DNA of 64,000 nt, from positions 744,001-808,000 of the forward strand of contig NZ_CP023690.1 of NCBI RefSeq assembly GCF_008704795.1, in the 5' to 3' direction. The position numbers and the translations under genes are program-made. This DNA is from Streptomyces spectabilis. GTDB taxonomy: Bacteria > Actinomycetota > Actinomycetes > Streptomycetales > Streptomycetaceae. Below the pieces are notes generated by a model. It was not told the DNA's origin. It saw nothing but the letters and a program-made list of their open reading frames with translations, and searched no databases. Shown in pieces: positions 10,242 through 20,284 of this stretch (positions are counted from its first letter, which is position 1; every line of letters starts with the position of its first letter).

Positions 10242-10757
10242 GTGCCGAGCTTCGACACCCCACACCTCGTCGGCTTCGAGGAAACCAACCTCGTGGGCAA
10301 CGTCTACTTCGTGAACTACTTTCGTTGGCAGGGCCGCTGCCGGGAGGTGTTCCTCAAGGAGAAGGCCCCAGAGGTCCTGGACGAGATCACACACGGTCTC
10401 AAGCTGTTCACCATCAAGTGCGAATGCGAGTACTTCGCCGAATTGACGGCCTTCGACCAGCTGTCCATCCGCATGACGCTCGTTGACCTCACCCAGACCC
10501 AGATCGAGTTCGAGTTCGCGTACGTCAAGATCGACGAGACGGACGCAACCGAGCACCTGATCGCGAAAGGCCGCCAACGTGTCGCATGCATGCGCGGCGA
10601 CGGCGACCAAGCCGAACCGACCCTCGTCCCCGAGAGCCTGCGACAGGCTCTCGAGCCCTACAACGCCGCGAGAGCCGGGTCCGTACGGTCCATGGTGAAT
10701 CTTCGAAACGGAGTGACACCTGAGGGCAGACGTGACCGTGTCGGCCGAGTCCGCTGA
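10242..10757 (+). CDS. Enediyne hot-dog thioesterase
   Basis: A 171-residue 4-hydroxybenzoyl-CoA-thioesterase-like protein that releases the polyene from the PKSE carrier domain (CalE7/SgcE10 family). The sequence carries the family hallmarks: the ETNLVGNVYFVNYFRWQGRCRE segment, where the first helix packs on the substrate, followed by the beta-strand KCECEYFAELTAFDQLSIRMTL. The start is GTG at 10242, three bases after the PKSE stop. The Shine-Dalgarno is weak (GAAGG-like, inside the end of pksE), so coupling is likely. Family members are usually about 150 residues; here a basic tail of about 20 residues (ending in RRDRVGRVR) is extra. It is the last recognisable enediyne gene before unrelated chromosomal genes. 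Confidence 0.93.
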   Translation: MPSFDTPHLVGFEETNLVGNVYFVNYFRWQGRCREVFLKEKAPEVLDEITHGLKLFTIKCECEYFAELTAFDQLSIRMTLVDLTQTQIEFEFAYVKIDETDATEHLIAKGRQRVACMRGDGDQAEPTLVPESLRQALEPYNAARAGSVRSMVNLRNGVTPEGRRDRVGRVR

Positions 10758-10804
10758 CGGCCGGGTGGCGGCGTAGAACGGAACACTCCGCGTGTCGGCC
10801 GCGG

Positions 10805-10845
10805 TGTCATGGGCCGTGTCAGGGCTGTGTCAGGCGGGTGACAGG
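10805..10845 (+). promoter_or_regulatory. Four helically phased TGTCAGG-type direct repeats
   Basis: Heptamers TGTCATG (10805), TGTCAGG (10817), TGTCAGG (10828) and TGACAGG (10839) are spaced 12, 11 and 11 bp, one DNA turn each. SARP-type and PhoP/AfsR-type activators of Streptomyces bind heptamers repeated at 11 bp just upstream of a -10 element. Here a possible -10 (GATCGT, 10855-10860) follows about 9 bp after the last repeat, ahead of the small gene at 10928. The repeat sequence is not a close match to the published PHO box. The regulator is therefore unknown. Confidence 0.5.
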
Positions 10846-10927
10846 GGCGGTGGGGATCGTAGAGACATCAAGCACCGGCCAGGTGGCCTTCACCGCCGGT
10901 TCGATTCCCTCAAGGAGCACACCGATC

Positions 10928-11344
10928 ATGTCCCTCACCCTCGCCGCCCTCACCGCCCAGGACAAGGACACCCTGCGTACCGCCGCCTATGGCGCCGTCT
11001 CCTTGATGGCCGCGGCCGATGCCGCCGGATCGCCCCACAAGGCTGCCACCCGCGGCGCCATCGCCCTCGCCTCCGCCACTGGCCAGGTCGGACACGTCCT
11101 CGCCGCCAAGACCCGGATCGAGAACCTGGGCGGCACCACCACGGCCGCGCTCGCCGAGCACGTCCTGCCCGCCCTCACCGCGGCGATGGACCTGCTCAAC
11201 CGGCAGTCCCCGGCAGAAGCCGCCGACTTCCGCAGCACCGTCACCATTGCCGTCGAGGCAGCTGCCCGCGCACACCAGGGTGAGCCCGGGCCCGCACTGG
11301 CCGCCATGGCCCGCAAGATCACCGCTGCCCTCGACGCCGCCTGA
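10928..11344 (+). CDS. Small Ala-rich helical protein, function unknown
   Basis: I do not recognise this 138-residue protein. It is rich in Ala and predicted to be almost wholly alpha-helical, without signal peptide or membrane segment (starts SLTLAALTAQDKDTL; ends ARKITAALDAA). The start at 10928 is chosen because AAGGAG lies at 10912-10917 with a 10-nt gap; a longer in-frame start at 10838 would run through the phased repeats at 10805-10845 and has no better ribosome binding site. It follows the enediyne thioesterase in the same direction but is separated by 170 bp with its own likely promoter, so it need not belong to the cassette. Confidence 0.7.
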   Translation: MSLTLAALTAQDKDTLRTAAYGAVSLMAAADAAGSPHKAATRGAIALASATGQVGHVLAAKTRIENLGGTTTAALAEHVLPALTAAMDLLNRQSPAEAADFRSTVTIAVEAAARAHQGEPGPALAAMARKITAALDAA

Positions 11345-11365
11345 CACAGGTTTCACCTCTCGGGG

Positions 11366-11379
11366 AGGCCCGTGGGCCT
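11366..11379. terminator. Short hairpin between convergent genes
   Basis: AGGCCC at 11366-11371 and GGGCCT at 11374-11379 form a 6-bp stem with a 2-nt loop in the 49-bp gap between two converging genes. It has no T-run, as is common for terminators in high-GC actinobacteria. The stem is short, so this is a tentative call. Confidence 0.3.
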
Positions 11380-11393
11380 TGCGCTGTGTGCCG

Positions 11394-11942
11394 TTACAGG
11401 TGGAGGAGCATGAGGATTTCGTCGCGGTCGTCTCCGGGGGCCAGGCGCAGGGCTCCGGGCCAGCGGCCGATCTCCTTCCAGCCGAGTCGGGCGTAGAAGG
11501 ACTCCAGGTCCGCTCCTGCGCGCACGGCCAGGTGGAGTTGCTCCAGGCCCATCTCAGTGCGGGCGACGTGGTGGGCGTGTTCCATCAGGGCGGCGCCGAT
11601 GCCCCGGCCGCGCACGCTGGGGTGGGTCTGCACGTGGTGCACGGTTCCCCAATGGGCGGTGAGCGGGGCAGGATCGCGGCGCAGGTGCAGCCAGCCGACC
11701 AGCTCGCCGCCGTCCCAGGCGGTCAGCAGACGGGACGTGTGCGGAGCGAGGCCCTCGATGATGGCGTCGAGGGCGGGCGCGGCGTGCTGGATGTCGATGG
11801 GCGGTAAGGGGAAACCCGCGGCGCCGCCGTCGTTGGTGACGTCGACCCAGCACTCGAGCAGGGCTCGGCACAGGTGCGAATCGGTGTCACGGGCCGAGGC
11901 GGCCTGGTGCAAGTGGAAGGAAGCGAAGGAGTCGGTGGTCAT
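11394..11942 (-). CDS. GNAT family N-acetyltransferase
   Basis: A 182-residue acetyltransferase of the GNAT fold, which transfers acetyl from acetyl-CoA to an unknown acceptor. The acetyl-CoA pyrophosphate-binding motif is clear: V-Q-T-H-P-S-V-R-G-R-G-I-G-A-A-L (Q/RxxGxG/A type), and the C-terminal LESFYARLGW motif that closes the fold is present. I start at the ATG at 11942; an in-frame ATG at 11972 would add ten residues, and neither has a good Shine-Dalgarno. It converges with the small gene at 10928. The substrate cannot be read from the sequence. Confidence 0.85.
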   Translation of the reverse strand: MTTDSFASFHLHQAASARDTDSHLCRALLECWVDVTNDGGAAGFPLPPIDIQHAAPALDAIIEGLAPHTSRLLTAWDGGELVGWLHLRRDPAPLTAHWGTVHHVQTHPSVRGRGIGAALMEHAHHVARTEMGLEQLHLAVRAGADLESFYARLGWKEIGRWPGALRLAPGDDRDEILMLLHL

Positions 11943-12188
11943 GCCGCGGAGTCTGGCAGGAGCCACCGACATCGCCCGCCGGGGTTCGAGGTGACGCCCC
12001 CGCCGCCGGACGGCCCGTGCTGTCGGCCATGCGCCCTGGCCGCCGACCGGGCGGGAGCCATCACCCGGATGTTATGACGACGTGTTAGTAGGCACGTGGT
12101 GCCCGGGTCAGTAGCTTCGATGAGTGACGGGCGGTGCGGGCGCCCGTCCGCGCGATCCCCCCACAACCGCTTCGAGACGAGGTCCCTC

Positions 12189-13157
12189 GTGAGCCGTAGA
12201 CAACTCCCCCGTCTGCTGACCGCATCCGTCGTCCTGGCCCTCGGCGCCGGGACCTTGGCCGCCTCCGGCCCCACCGCGGCCGCCGCCCCCTCCGCCCACG
12301 GCACCCTACAGAGCCGCGCCGCCGCCCCCTACTGCTACGACGAACCGTCGCAGCCGAACGCCGACGTGAGCGACCTCAAGGCGTCCTTCAACTCCTCGAA
12401 CTGGATGCGTACCCTCCAGACCATGTACAAGCGGCGCTGGCCCAGCGGTGAGGCGCTGGCGATCGCCCAGGCCAAGGACAAGTACTGGGACCAGTTCGTG
12501 AACAAGCGGAGCTTCGAGGGGTTCGCCGAGTCGATGATGGTGGCGATCCACGAGGAGACCCACATGTGGGACCTCGACCCGTCCCGGACCAGGTGGGACG
12601 TCCACATCGCGGCCTGGATCAACGCCGGTCAGCAGGGTCTGACCGTACCCGTGCACGGCGGCTTCCCCCGCAAGGAGATCCTGCCCCTGATCAAGGACGG
12701 CCTCAGCTCCTCGATGGACGACATCTACCTGCGGGACAGGACGCAGGGCGAGTACCGCCTCCAGGGCGTGCTCGCGGAGCAGAACGCCGGTCTCACCGGA
12801 CTGCCCGCGGTGACGGTGGTCCAGGAGTACATCAAGGGCGTCGGCGCCGGCAACGCCCGGGACATCGCCGCCACCAACCTGCGCTACCTGCTGCTCTATC
12901 TGCGCGTCGCCAAGGACAAGCACCCCGACTACTGGGCCAGGATCAAGGCCGAGCCCAAGCTGCGCGACCTGGTCCTGACCCAGTTCCTGCGCACGGCGTA
13001 CTGGCTGGAGAAGTCCGCGCCGTACACCGGAAAGCTCGGCAGCCGCGACGCCGACAAGATCACCGCGACGAACTACGCCCCGGAGAACATCGCCGTCCTG
13101 GAGGAGTTCACCGGCCGTAAGGTGCGTGTCGACGCGCAGAAGAACTGCACCGCCTGA
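12189..13157 (+). CDS. Secreted protein with HEXXH metallopeptidase-like motif
   Basis: About 322 residues. The GTG at 12189 is preferred because GACGAGG lies 6 bp upstream and the product then begins SRRQLPRLL followed by a hydrophobic core and an Ala-rich cleavage zone, a typical Sec or Tat-like signal peptide (upstream in-frame ATGs would bury it). The mature part contains VAIHEETHMWDLD, which matches the zinc-binding HEXXH pattern of metallopeptidases, followed by the conserved-looking SRTRWDVHIAAW. I do not recognise the family. A peptidase role is an inference from one motif; no third zinc ligand could be assigned. The remaining sequence is mostly helical with one Cys near each end of the mature chain (YCYDEP and KNCTA). 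Confidence 0.75.
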   Translation: MSRRQLPRLLTASVVLALGAGTLAASGPTAAAAPSAHGTLQSRAAAPYCYDEPSQPNADVSDLKASFNSSNWMRTLQTMYKRRWPSGEALAIAQAKDKYWDQFVNKRSFEGFAESMMVAIHEETHMWDLDPSRTRWDVHIAAWINAGQQGLTVPVHGGFPRKEILPLIKDGLSSSMDDIYLRDRTQGEYRLQGVLAEQNAGLTGLPAVTVVQEYIKGVGAGNARDIAATNLRYLLLYLRVAKDKHPDYWARIKAEPKLRDLVLTQFLRTAYWLEKSAPYTGKLGSRDADKITATNYAPENIAVLEEFTGRKVRVDAQKNCTA

Positions 13158-13225
13158 GCCCGGGCGCGCGGGTTGCTCAACGCGGCCGAGCACCACTGGA
13201 GCGCATCCCTGAGATCGCCTTCAAG

Positions 13226-13261
13226 TACGACGGCTCGTACGGCGACTCGTACGACGGCTCG
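13226..13261. repeat. Three 12-bp tandem repeats
   Basis: The units TACGACGGCTCG, TACGGCGACTCG and TACGACGGCTCG follow each other without gap in the 205-bp stretch between the secreted protein and the lactate permease gene. In one frame they read YDGS-YGDS-YDGS, but no start codon or longer credible gene accompanies them. Otherwise nothing is seen in this gap. Confidence 0.6.
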
Positions 13262-13362
13262 GTCGAGCGCACCGCGCGCTTCCGGGAGCGCCCTCGTGGT
13301 CCTTGGGCCGGTCGCGCCCTGCCACCCACGCCCGGCGCCGCGGCGCCGCCCGTCGTCGTGGG

Positions 13363-14829
13363 TCAGCCCGCTCCGCCGACGGCCACCACGACGACCGCCG
13401 TCGCGGCCAGGGCGGCGTACACCGCGGCGGCCACGCGCAGGCCGAAGCGCAGCAGGCCGCGCTCGGTGACTCCGGCCGACTTCGCGCGGTCACCGGCCAC
13501 CGCCAGGATCAGCATGATCATGGGGAGTGAGGTGAAGACGGTGTGGCCCGCCGCGCTGTTCTGCAGGGCGGCGAACCAGGTGTCGAGGCCCGCGCCGTCC
13601 GGGGCGAGGCGCTCCTGGAGCGGCATCATCAGCGCGTTGCCACCGACGTTCGAGCCGGTCAGGAAGCCGCTGAGCATGCCGAGCGCGGGTGCCGCCAGGG
13701 CGATGACCAGCGGCGGCGCTCCGGCGACCGCGGTGCCGAGCTCCCCGATCATGCCGCTGTCCGCCATCAGCCGCCCCAGGGCGACGAAGCCGGTCAGCGC
13801 GAGCAGCGGTCTGCCGACGCGGGTCAGTGCGGTGCGTGCGTCCTGGCGGTGCGGGCGGCCCCGGTCCAGGATCAGGGCCGCGGCGAGCAGGGGCAGGCCC
13901 GGCGAGCTGAGCAGCGCGAAGCTCACGTCGCCCGCGTGCAGGGCGAGGGCGGGCGCGCCCGCGGCCCTGGCCAGGCGCGTCAGGGCGATGCCGCCGAGGA
14001 CGAGTCCGTACGCGGACAGGACCGCGCGCGGCGGCAGCAGTCGGCCCGAGGCGTTGTCGCCGGTCCGCTTCCGGCGGGCGGCGCACAGCGCGAGTCCGGC
14101 GGCGGTGGTGAGCAGTCCGGCCAGGACGCCCGCGGGCTGGACCGTGCCGACGTAGTTGAGGGCGAGGAGCCCGAGCGCGAGCACGCCGCCCGCGCCCGCG
14201 GCCACCACGGCGGTGCGGACCGGCCGTCGAGGTCGGGCGAGCAGCGCGGCCCACGCGGTCACCAGGGGGAAGACCAGGGCGCTCGTGACCGCTGTGCGGG
14301 TGCCCAGTTCGGCGGTGGCGGTGCCGGTGAGGGCCGCGCCGATGACGGTGGCGAGGCCGAGGGTGCCCCACGGCATGATGTTCATGCCGAGCATGGCCTG
14401 CCGCAGCGCGGTCGCGGGCGGCGCGAGGGCGAGCAGCACCGGCACGGTGACGAGCAGCGAGACGCCGAAGCCGGTGAGGGCCTCCACCGTGGGGGCGATG
14501 CCCGCCACCACGAGGGCGATCGTCGCGGGCACCGGCAGCGGGAGGCCGCGCACCCACTCCTGCAGCGACTGGTGCACCGCGCGGCGGGTGAGCACCTGGC
14601 TCAGATAGACGCCCGGGAGCATCACCGCGGCGGCGTTGAGCACCAGCAGCCCGGCCCCGCCCGCCGTTCCGGCCGCCGCGTCGCCCGGCAGCGCGAAGTC
14701 GGGCAGCCACCAGATCAGCAGCGCCGCCAGTACGGCCCCGACGACCGCCGCCCAGTGCGCCGCCCGGCGCAGCCCCGTAATCATCCCCAGGACCACGACC
14801 AGCGGGGATACCGCCATCGCCCACACCAT
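13363..14829 (-). CDS. L-lactate permease family transporter (LctP)
   Basis: A 488-residue integral membrane protein with about twelve hydrophobic helices spread over its whole length. Signature segments of the lactate permease family are present: GVYLSQVL near residue 75, GIAPTVEALTGFGVSLLVTVPVLLAL around 107-135, GMNIMPWGTLGL and near the C-terminus LSGFLTGSNVGGNALMMPLQ. Members import lactate or glycolate by proton symport. The length is slightly below the usual ~550 residues but all conserved blocks are there. There is no dehydrogenase partner beside it, so the substrate is assigned by family only. It stands alone between convergent or diverging unrelated genes. Confidence 0.88.
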   Translation of the reverse strand: MVWAMAVSPLVVVLGMITGLRRAAHWAAVVGAVLAALLIWWLPDFALPGDAAAGTAGGAGLLVLNAAAVMLPGVYLSQVLTRRAVHQSLQEWVRGLPLPVPATIALVVAGIAPTVEALTGFGVSLLVTVPVLLALAPPATALRQAMLGMNIMPWGTLGLATVIGAALTGTATAELGTRTAVTSALVFPLVTAWAALLARPRRPVRTAVVAAGAGGVLALGLLALNYVGTVQPAGVLAGLLTTAAGLALCAARRKRTGDNASGRLLPPRAVLSAYGLVLGGIALTRLARAAGAPALALHAGDVSFALLSSPGLPLLAAALILDRGRPHRQDARTALTRVGRPLLALTGFVALGRLMADSGMIGELGTAVAGAPPLVIALAAPALGMLSGFLTGSNVGGNALMMPLQERLAPDGAGLDTWFAALQNSAAGHTVFTSLPMIMLILAVAGDRAKSAGVTERGLLRFGLRVAAAVYAALAATAVVVVAVGGAG

Positions 14830-15077
14830 GTTCGTTCAGCCGCCTTTCGCCTTTTCCCAGTCCGGCAGGGCCAGCCTGGCGGGACGGTCCGACGACGGTC
14901 TTGAACGAAAGTCTCGTCCGGCCCGTCGGACAGTTCGGCAACGTGGCGCCCCGGCCCAGAGGTTCGAGGCGCTGACGGCGCGTGCGGAGGAACGGGAGCG
15001 GGCTCGACGGGAACGTGAGGCGGAGCATCGCGTCCGGCACAGCTAGACGCACGGCGAGCGAAACTATGATCGCCTCC

Positions 15078-15974
15078 ATGGATTGGCTGGAGCGTGCAGC
15101 AAGGTTGAGGCAGTGGAGCCGGGACGGGGTGCGGGCGCCGCACAAGCCCTTGCTGCTGCTGTACGCTCTGGGCCGCTTTCAGGCGGATGCCGCGGACGAG
15201 TTGGCGTACAGCGCGGTGGAGGCGGATCTGAAGCGACTGCTGGTCGAGTACGGTCCGTCGCGTGTGACCACGCCCGCCTATCCCTTCCACCACTTGGTCA
15301 GCGACGGAGTGTGGGAAGTGTGCACCGCGCACGGCGTCGGCAGCCCGGGCACCGCGGTGAGGGAGCTCCGAGCCAGCCGGGCAACTGGGCGACTGGCCCC
15401 GGAACTTCAGGAGGCGCTCCGACGCGAACCCTCCCTGCTGGCCCGGATGGCGAGGGTGCTGCTGGATCTGCACTTCCCGGCGTCGCTGCACCAGGACCTG
15501 TGCAATGCGGTCGGCCTGGAGATGGAGCTGTCGGAGACCGACACTCTGACGCCGGCGCCCGGAAGGCGTCAGCGGGACCGGCGGATGCGGGAGATGGTGC
15601 TGACCGCGTACGAATACCAGTGCGCTTTCTGTGGCTACGACGGCATGATCGGTGCGGCGCCCGTCGGGCTTGAGGCCGCGCACGTGCGCTGGTGGGCGTT
15701 CGACGGTCCGGACGACGTCGACAACGGACTGTGTCTGTGCTCGCTGCACCACAAGCTCTTCGACAAGGGAGTCCTCGGCCTGGGCGACGGCCGCCGCATT
15801 CTGGTGTCGCAGCAGTTCATCGGCCGCAGCGAGGCTGCCCGCGAGCATGTCACAGCGCTCGCGGGACGTCCTCTCACGGGCCCTCAACCCGGCGCCCGTC
15901 CGGTAGCGGCGGCCCACCGCTCCTGGCACACCAGCCAGGTCTTCCGGGGCGGCCCGCGTCCCTCTGTCGGCTGA
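15078..15974 (+). CDS. Phosphorothioate-DNA-type restriction endonuclease (SBD + HNH)
   Basis: A 298-residue protein. The N-terminal ~165 residues resemble the sulfur-binding domain of ScoMcrA/SprMcrA-type enzymes (MDWLERAARLRQWSRDG, then PHKPLLLLYALGRF), which recognises phosphorothioated DNA. The C-terminal part is an HNH nuclease: Cys182-x2-Cys185, GLEAAH with His202, Asn216, then LCLCSLHHKLFDKG with His224/His225. Such proteins cut DNA that carries Dnd-type sulfur in the backbone. The start at 15078 gives the family N-terminus; an ATG at 15066 is also in frame. No dnd modification genes lie nearby, which fits an enzyme that attacks foreign modified DNA. Confidence 0.85.
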   Translation: MDWLERAARLRQWSRDGVRAPHKPLLLLYALGRFQADAADELAYSAVEADLKRLLVEYGPSRVTTPAYPFHHLVSDGVWEVCTAHGVGSPGTAVRELRASRATGRLAPELQEALRREPSLLARMARVLLDLHFPASLHQDLCNAVGLEMELSETDTLTPAPGRRQRDRRMREMVLTAYEYQCAFCGYDGMIGAAPVGLEAAHVRWWAFDGPDDVDNGLCLCSLHHKLFDKGVLGLGDGRRILVSQQFIGRSEAAREHVTALAGRPLTGPQPGARPVAAAHRSWHTSQVFRGGPRPSVG

Positions 15975-16010
15975 GCCGGTCACCCACGTGACGAGGGCCC
16001 TCGGGCGCCG

Positions 16011-16829
16011 TCAGGGTCGGATCGCGCCCGGTGTCACGCCGAAGTAGCGCTTGCAGACGCGGGTCAGGTGGGCCTGGTCGGCGAAGCCGGTGGCGGCGGC
16101 GACCTCGGCGGGGCGCCGGCCGGTCAGGAGCAGGCGGCGGGCGCGGTTGGCGCGCAGGCGCAGGAGGTAGGCGTGCGGCGGCAGTCCGTACGCCTGGCGG
16201 AAGGCGGCGATCAGGGAGGCGCGCGGCATGCCCGATGCGGCGCTGAGTTCGGCGACGGTGACGGGCTCGGTCCAGCGGTCGTGGAGCAGTTGCCGGGCCA
16301 GGTCCGGGCCCCGGCGAGAGTCGCGCCGAGGCCCGGTGGTGAGCGCCCGGCCCGTGCTCGCGTGGCGGCGCAGCACCGAGGTCAGCGCCCCGAGCAGCAG
16401 GGACTCGGCGGTGAGGGGGTCGCTCGCGCGTTCTTGTGCGCGGTGCACGCGGCTCAGCGCGGCGAAGAGGTCGGGGTCGGGCACCGCCGTCCGCGCGAAC
16501 CAGACGTCCCGAACGCCCAGGTGTTCCGCGGCGAGTTCGTCGACCATGGCGGTGTCGAAGTAGAACATCCGGTACCGCCAGCCGGACTCCTCGGCGGCGA
16601 AACCGGTGTGCACCTGCCCGGGGTTGAGGATCACCAGCTGCCCGGCGGGGACCACCACCTTGCCCCCTGCCAGGTGCAGCCCCTCCGCGCCTTCCTCGAT
16701 GACGCCGACGGAGAGCTGTTCGTGGCTGTGCCGGTCGAAGGCGAAGCGCTCGAAGCGCGCGGACAGCAGCTCCACCTGCGCGCTGCCGGGCGCGGCCCAG
16801 AGCCGTGCGTGTTCGCCTTCCTCAGCCAT
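16011..16829 (-). CDS. AraC family transcriptional regulator
   Basis: A 272-residue regulator with an N-terminal cupin-like sensing domain (FDRHSHEQLSVGVIEEG, PAGQLVILNPGQVHTG) and a C-terminal double helix-turn-helix of the AraC/XylS type (VTVAELSAASGMPRASLIAAFRQAYGLPPHAYLLRLRANRAR, then EVAAATGFADQAHLTRVCKRYFGVTPGAIR). The AraC signature GFADQAHLTRVCKRYFGVTPG is nearly textbook. The start at 16829 gives MAEEGEHARLW; an upstream in-frame start would add 16 residues. It sits divergent from the persulfide operon, but that operon has its own repressor, so a link is not implied. Confidence 0.9.
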   Translation of the reverse strand: MAEEGEHARLWAAPGSAQVELLSARFERFAFDRHSHEQLSVGVIEEGAEGLHLAGGKVVVPAGQLVILNPGQVHTGFAAEESGWRYRMFYFDTAMVDELAAEHLGVRDVWFARTAVPDPDLFAALSRVHRAQERASDPLTAESLLLGALTSVLRRHASTGRALTTGPRRDSRRGPDLARQLLHDRWTEPVTVAELSAASGMPRASLIAAFRQAYGLPPHAYLLRLRANRARRLLLTGRRPAEVAAATGFADQAHLTRVCKRYFGVTPGAIRP

Positions 16830-16973
16830 CGGCGCATGCTCGCAGACGGGGGCGCACCCGCCTAGGGCCTTGATCACAGTCGGTCCGGCGGCCGCCGGAC
16901 CGCTGCTGAAGCCGCCGTGCCGTCGGGCGGGAATGGATCAGGACCTCCGGTTCGTTGCAGAACACCAGTACAG

Positions 16974-17012
16974 ATACCCCCACCCGTATTTTTGAATACC
17001 CCAGGGGGTATT
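16974..17012 (+). promoter_or_regulatory. CsoR/CstR-type operator of the persulfide operon
   Basis: A perfect inverted repeat, AATACCCC (16995-17002), AG, GGGGTATT (17005-17012), lies about 28 bp before the start codon at 17040. A weaker related element, ATACCCCCACCCGTAT, lies at 16974-16989. The ATACCCC-GGGGTAT form is the known recognition pattern of the CsoR/CstR repressor family. A member of that family is encoded as the third gene of the operon (19411), so autoregulation is very likely. Confidence 0.8.
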
Positions 17013-17039
17013 GTGAGTGTCATCGTGCCAGGAGGAAAC

Positions 17040-19680
<2,641 letters not shown>

Positions 19681-19688
19681 GCCGAGGT

Positions 19689-19727
19689 GGCACGACGGCT
19701 GTCGGCCGCCTCCGGGTCTGTCGTGCC
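19689..19727 (+). terminator. Probable terminator of the persulfide operon
   Basis: GGCACGAC (19689-19696) and GTCGTGCC (19720-19727) form an 8-bp stem just after the repressor stop codon, with a 23-nt loop. No T-run follows. It is placed where the operon should end. Confidence 0.4.
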
Positions 19728-19852
19728 TCGTTCCGCGGCTCCCCCGCGCGCCTTCGGGACCCCGTAACCAATGATCTTGTCTGGCGTTGGTCCGCCCGGG
19801 AGTCCGTGGCACCTGGTCACGGGCGTCGCGATGCACATGAGGGCGGCTCACC

Positions 19853-20239
19853 ATGCTCGACATCACCAGGAAGATCGCAGCGGGGGTCGGCGCGCTCGCG
19901 GCCGCGCTCGGCTGCGTCGTCGCCACCGGGCCCTCGGCGGTCGCCGACGGCAAGTGGTGCAACCACTCGGTCTGCATCGAGACCTACGACTCCGGGACCT
20001 ATCTGGGCCGCGTCGAGGTGTCGGTGACCAACACCAACCAGCCCAACCGCATCAGCGCGCGCGTGTGGACCACCAACGGCTGGAGCGCGAACACGAAGGT
20101 GGAGGACGTCGCCAAGTTCCGCACCTACCGGGACCAGGCCTACCCCCAGCGGCACTTCCCCGCGGGCACGCGGCTGTGCGCGGAGGGCTTCCGCGGCGGC
20201 GCCAGCGTCGGCCTTCCGTGTGTGACCATCACGAACTGA
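19853..20239 (+). CDS. Small secreted protein, function unknown
   Basis: A 128-residue protein with a clear signal peptide (MLDITRKIAAGVGALAAALG, cleavage near AVADG at about residue 32). The mature part of about 97 residues has four Cys (KWCNHSVCIETY, RLCAEGF and GLPCVTITN), consistent with two disulfides, and a beta-rich composition. I do not recognise the family. It stands alone, convergent with the PHP gene. The start ATG at 19853 follows a GAGGGCGG stretch. Confidence 0.7.
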   Translation: MLDITRKIAAGVGALAAALGCVVATGPSAVADGKWCNHSVCIETYDSGTYLGRVEVSVTNTNQPNRISARVWTTNGWSANTKVEDVAKFRTYRDQAYPQRHFPAGTRLCAEGFRGGASVGLPCVTITN

Positions 20240-20284
20240 GCGGCCCTCTCGGAGAGACCGCGCCGGACCCGAGAAGACACCTGC

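Noticed and set aside
10805..10845. A PHO box for PhoP
   Set aside because: The 11-bp phasing fits, but the units (TGTCAGG) differ from the GTTCACC-type heptamer, so the regulator is left open.
10898..10908. GGTTCGATTCC, resembling a tRNA T-loop
   Set aside because: The flanking bases do not form the 5-bp T stem and no acceptor, D or anticodon arm is present; it lies in the leader of the 10928 gene.
13490..15145. A 551-codon minus-strand frame over the lactate permease
   Set aside because: The other frame gives a continuous LctP-type membrane protein; this one is Arg/Pro/Gly-rich shadow sequence.
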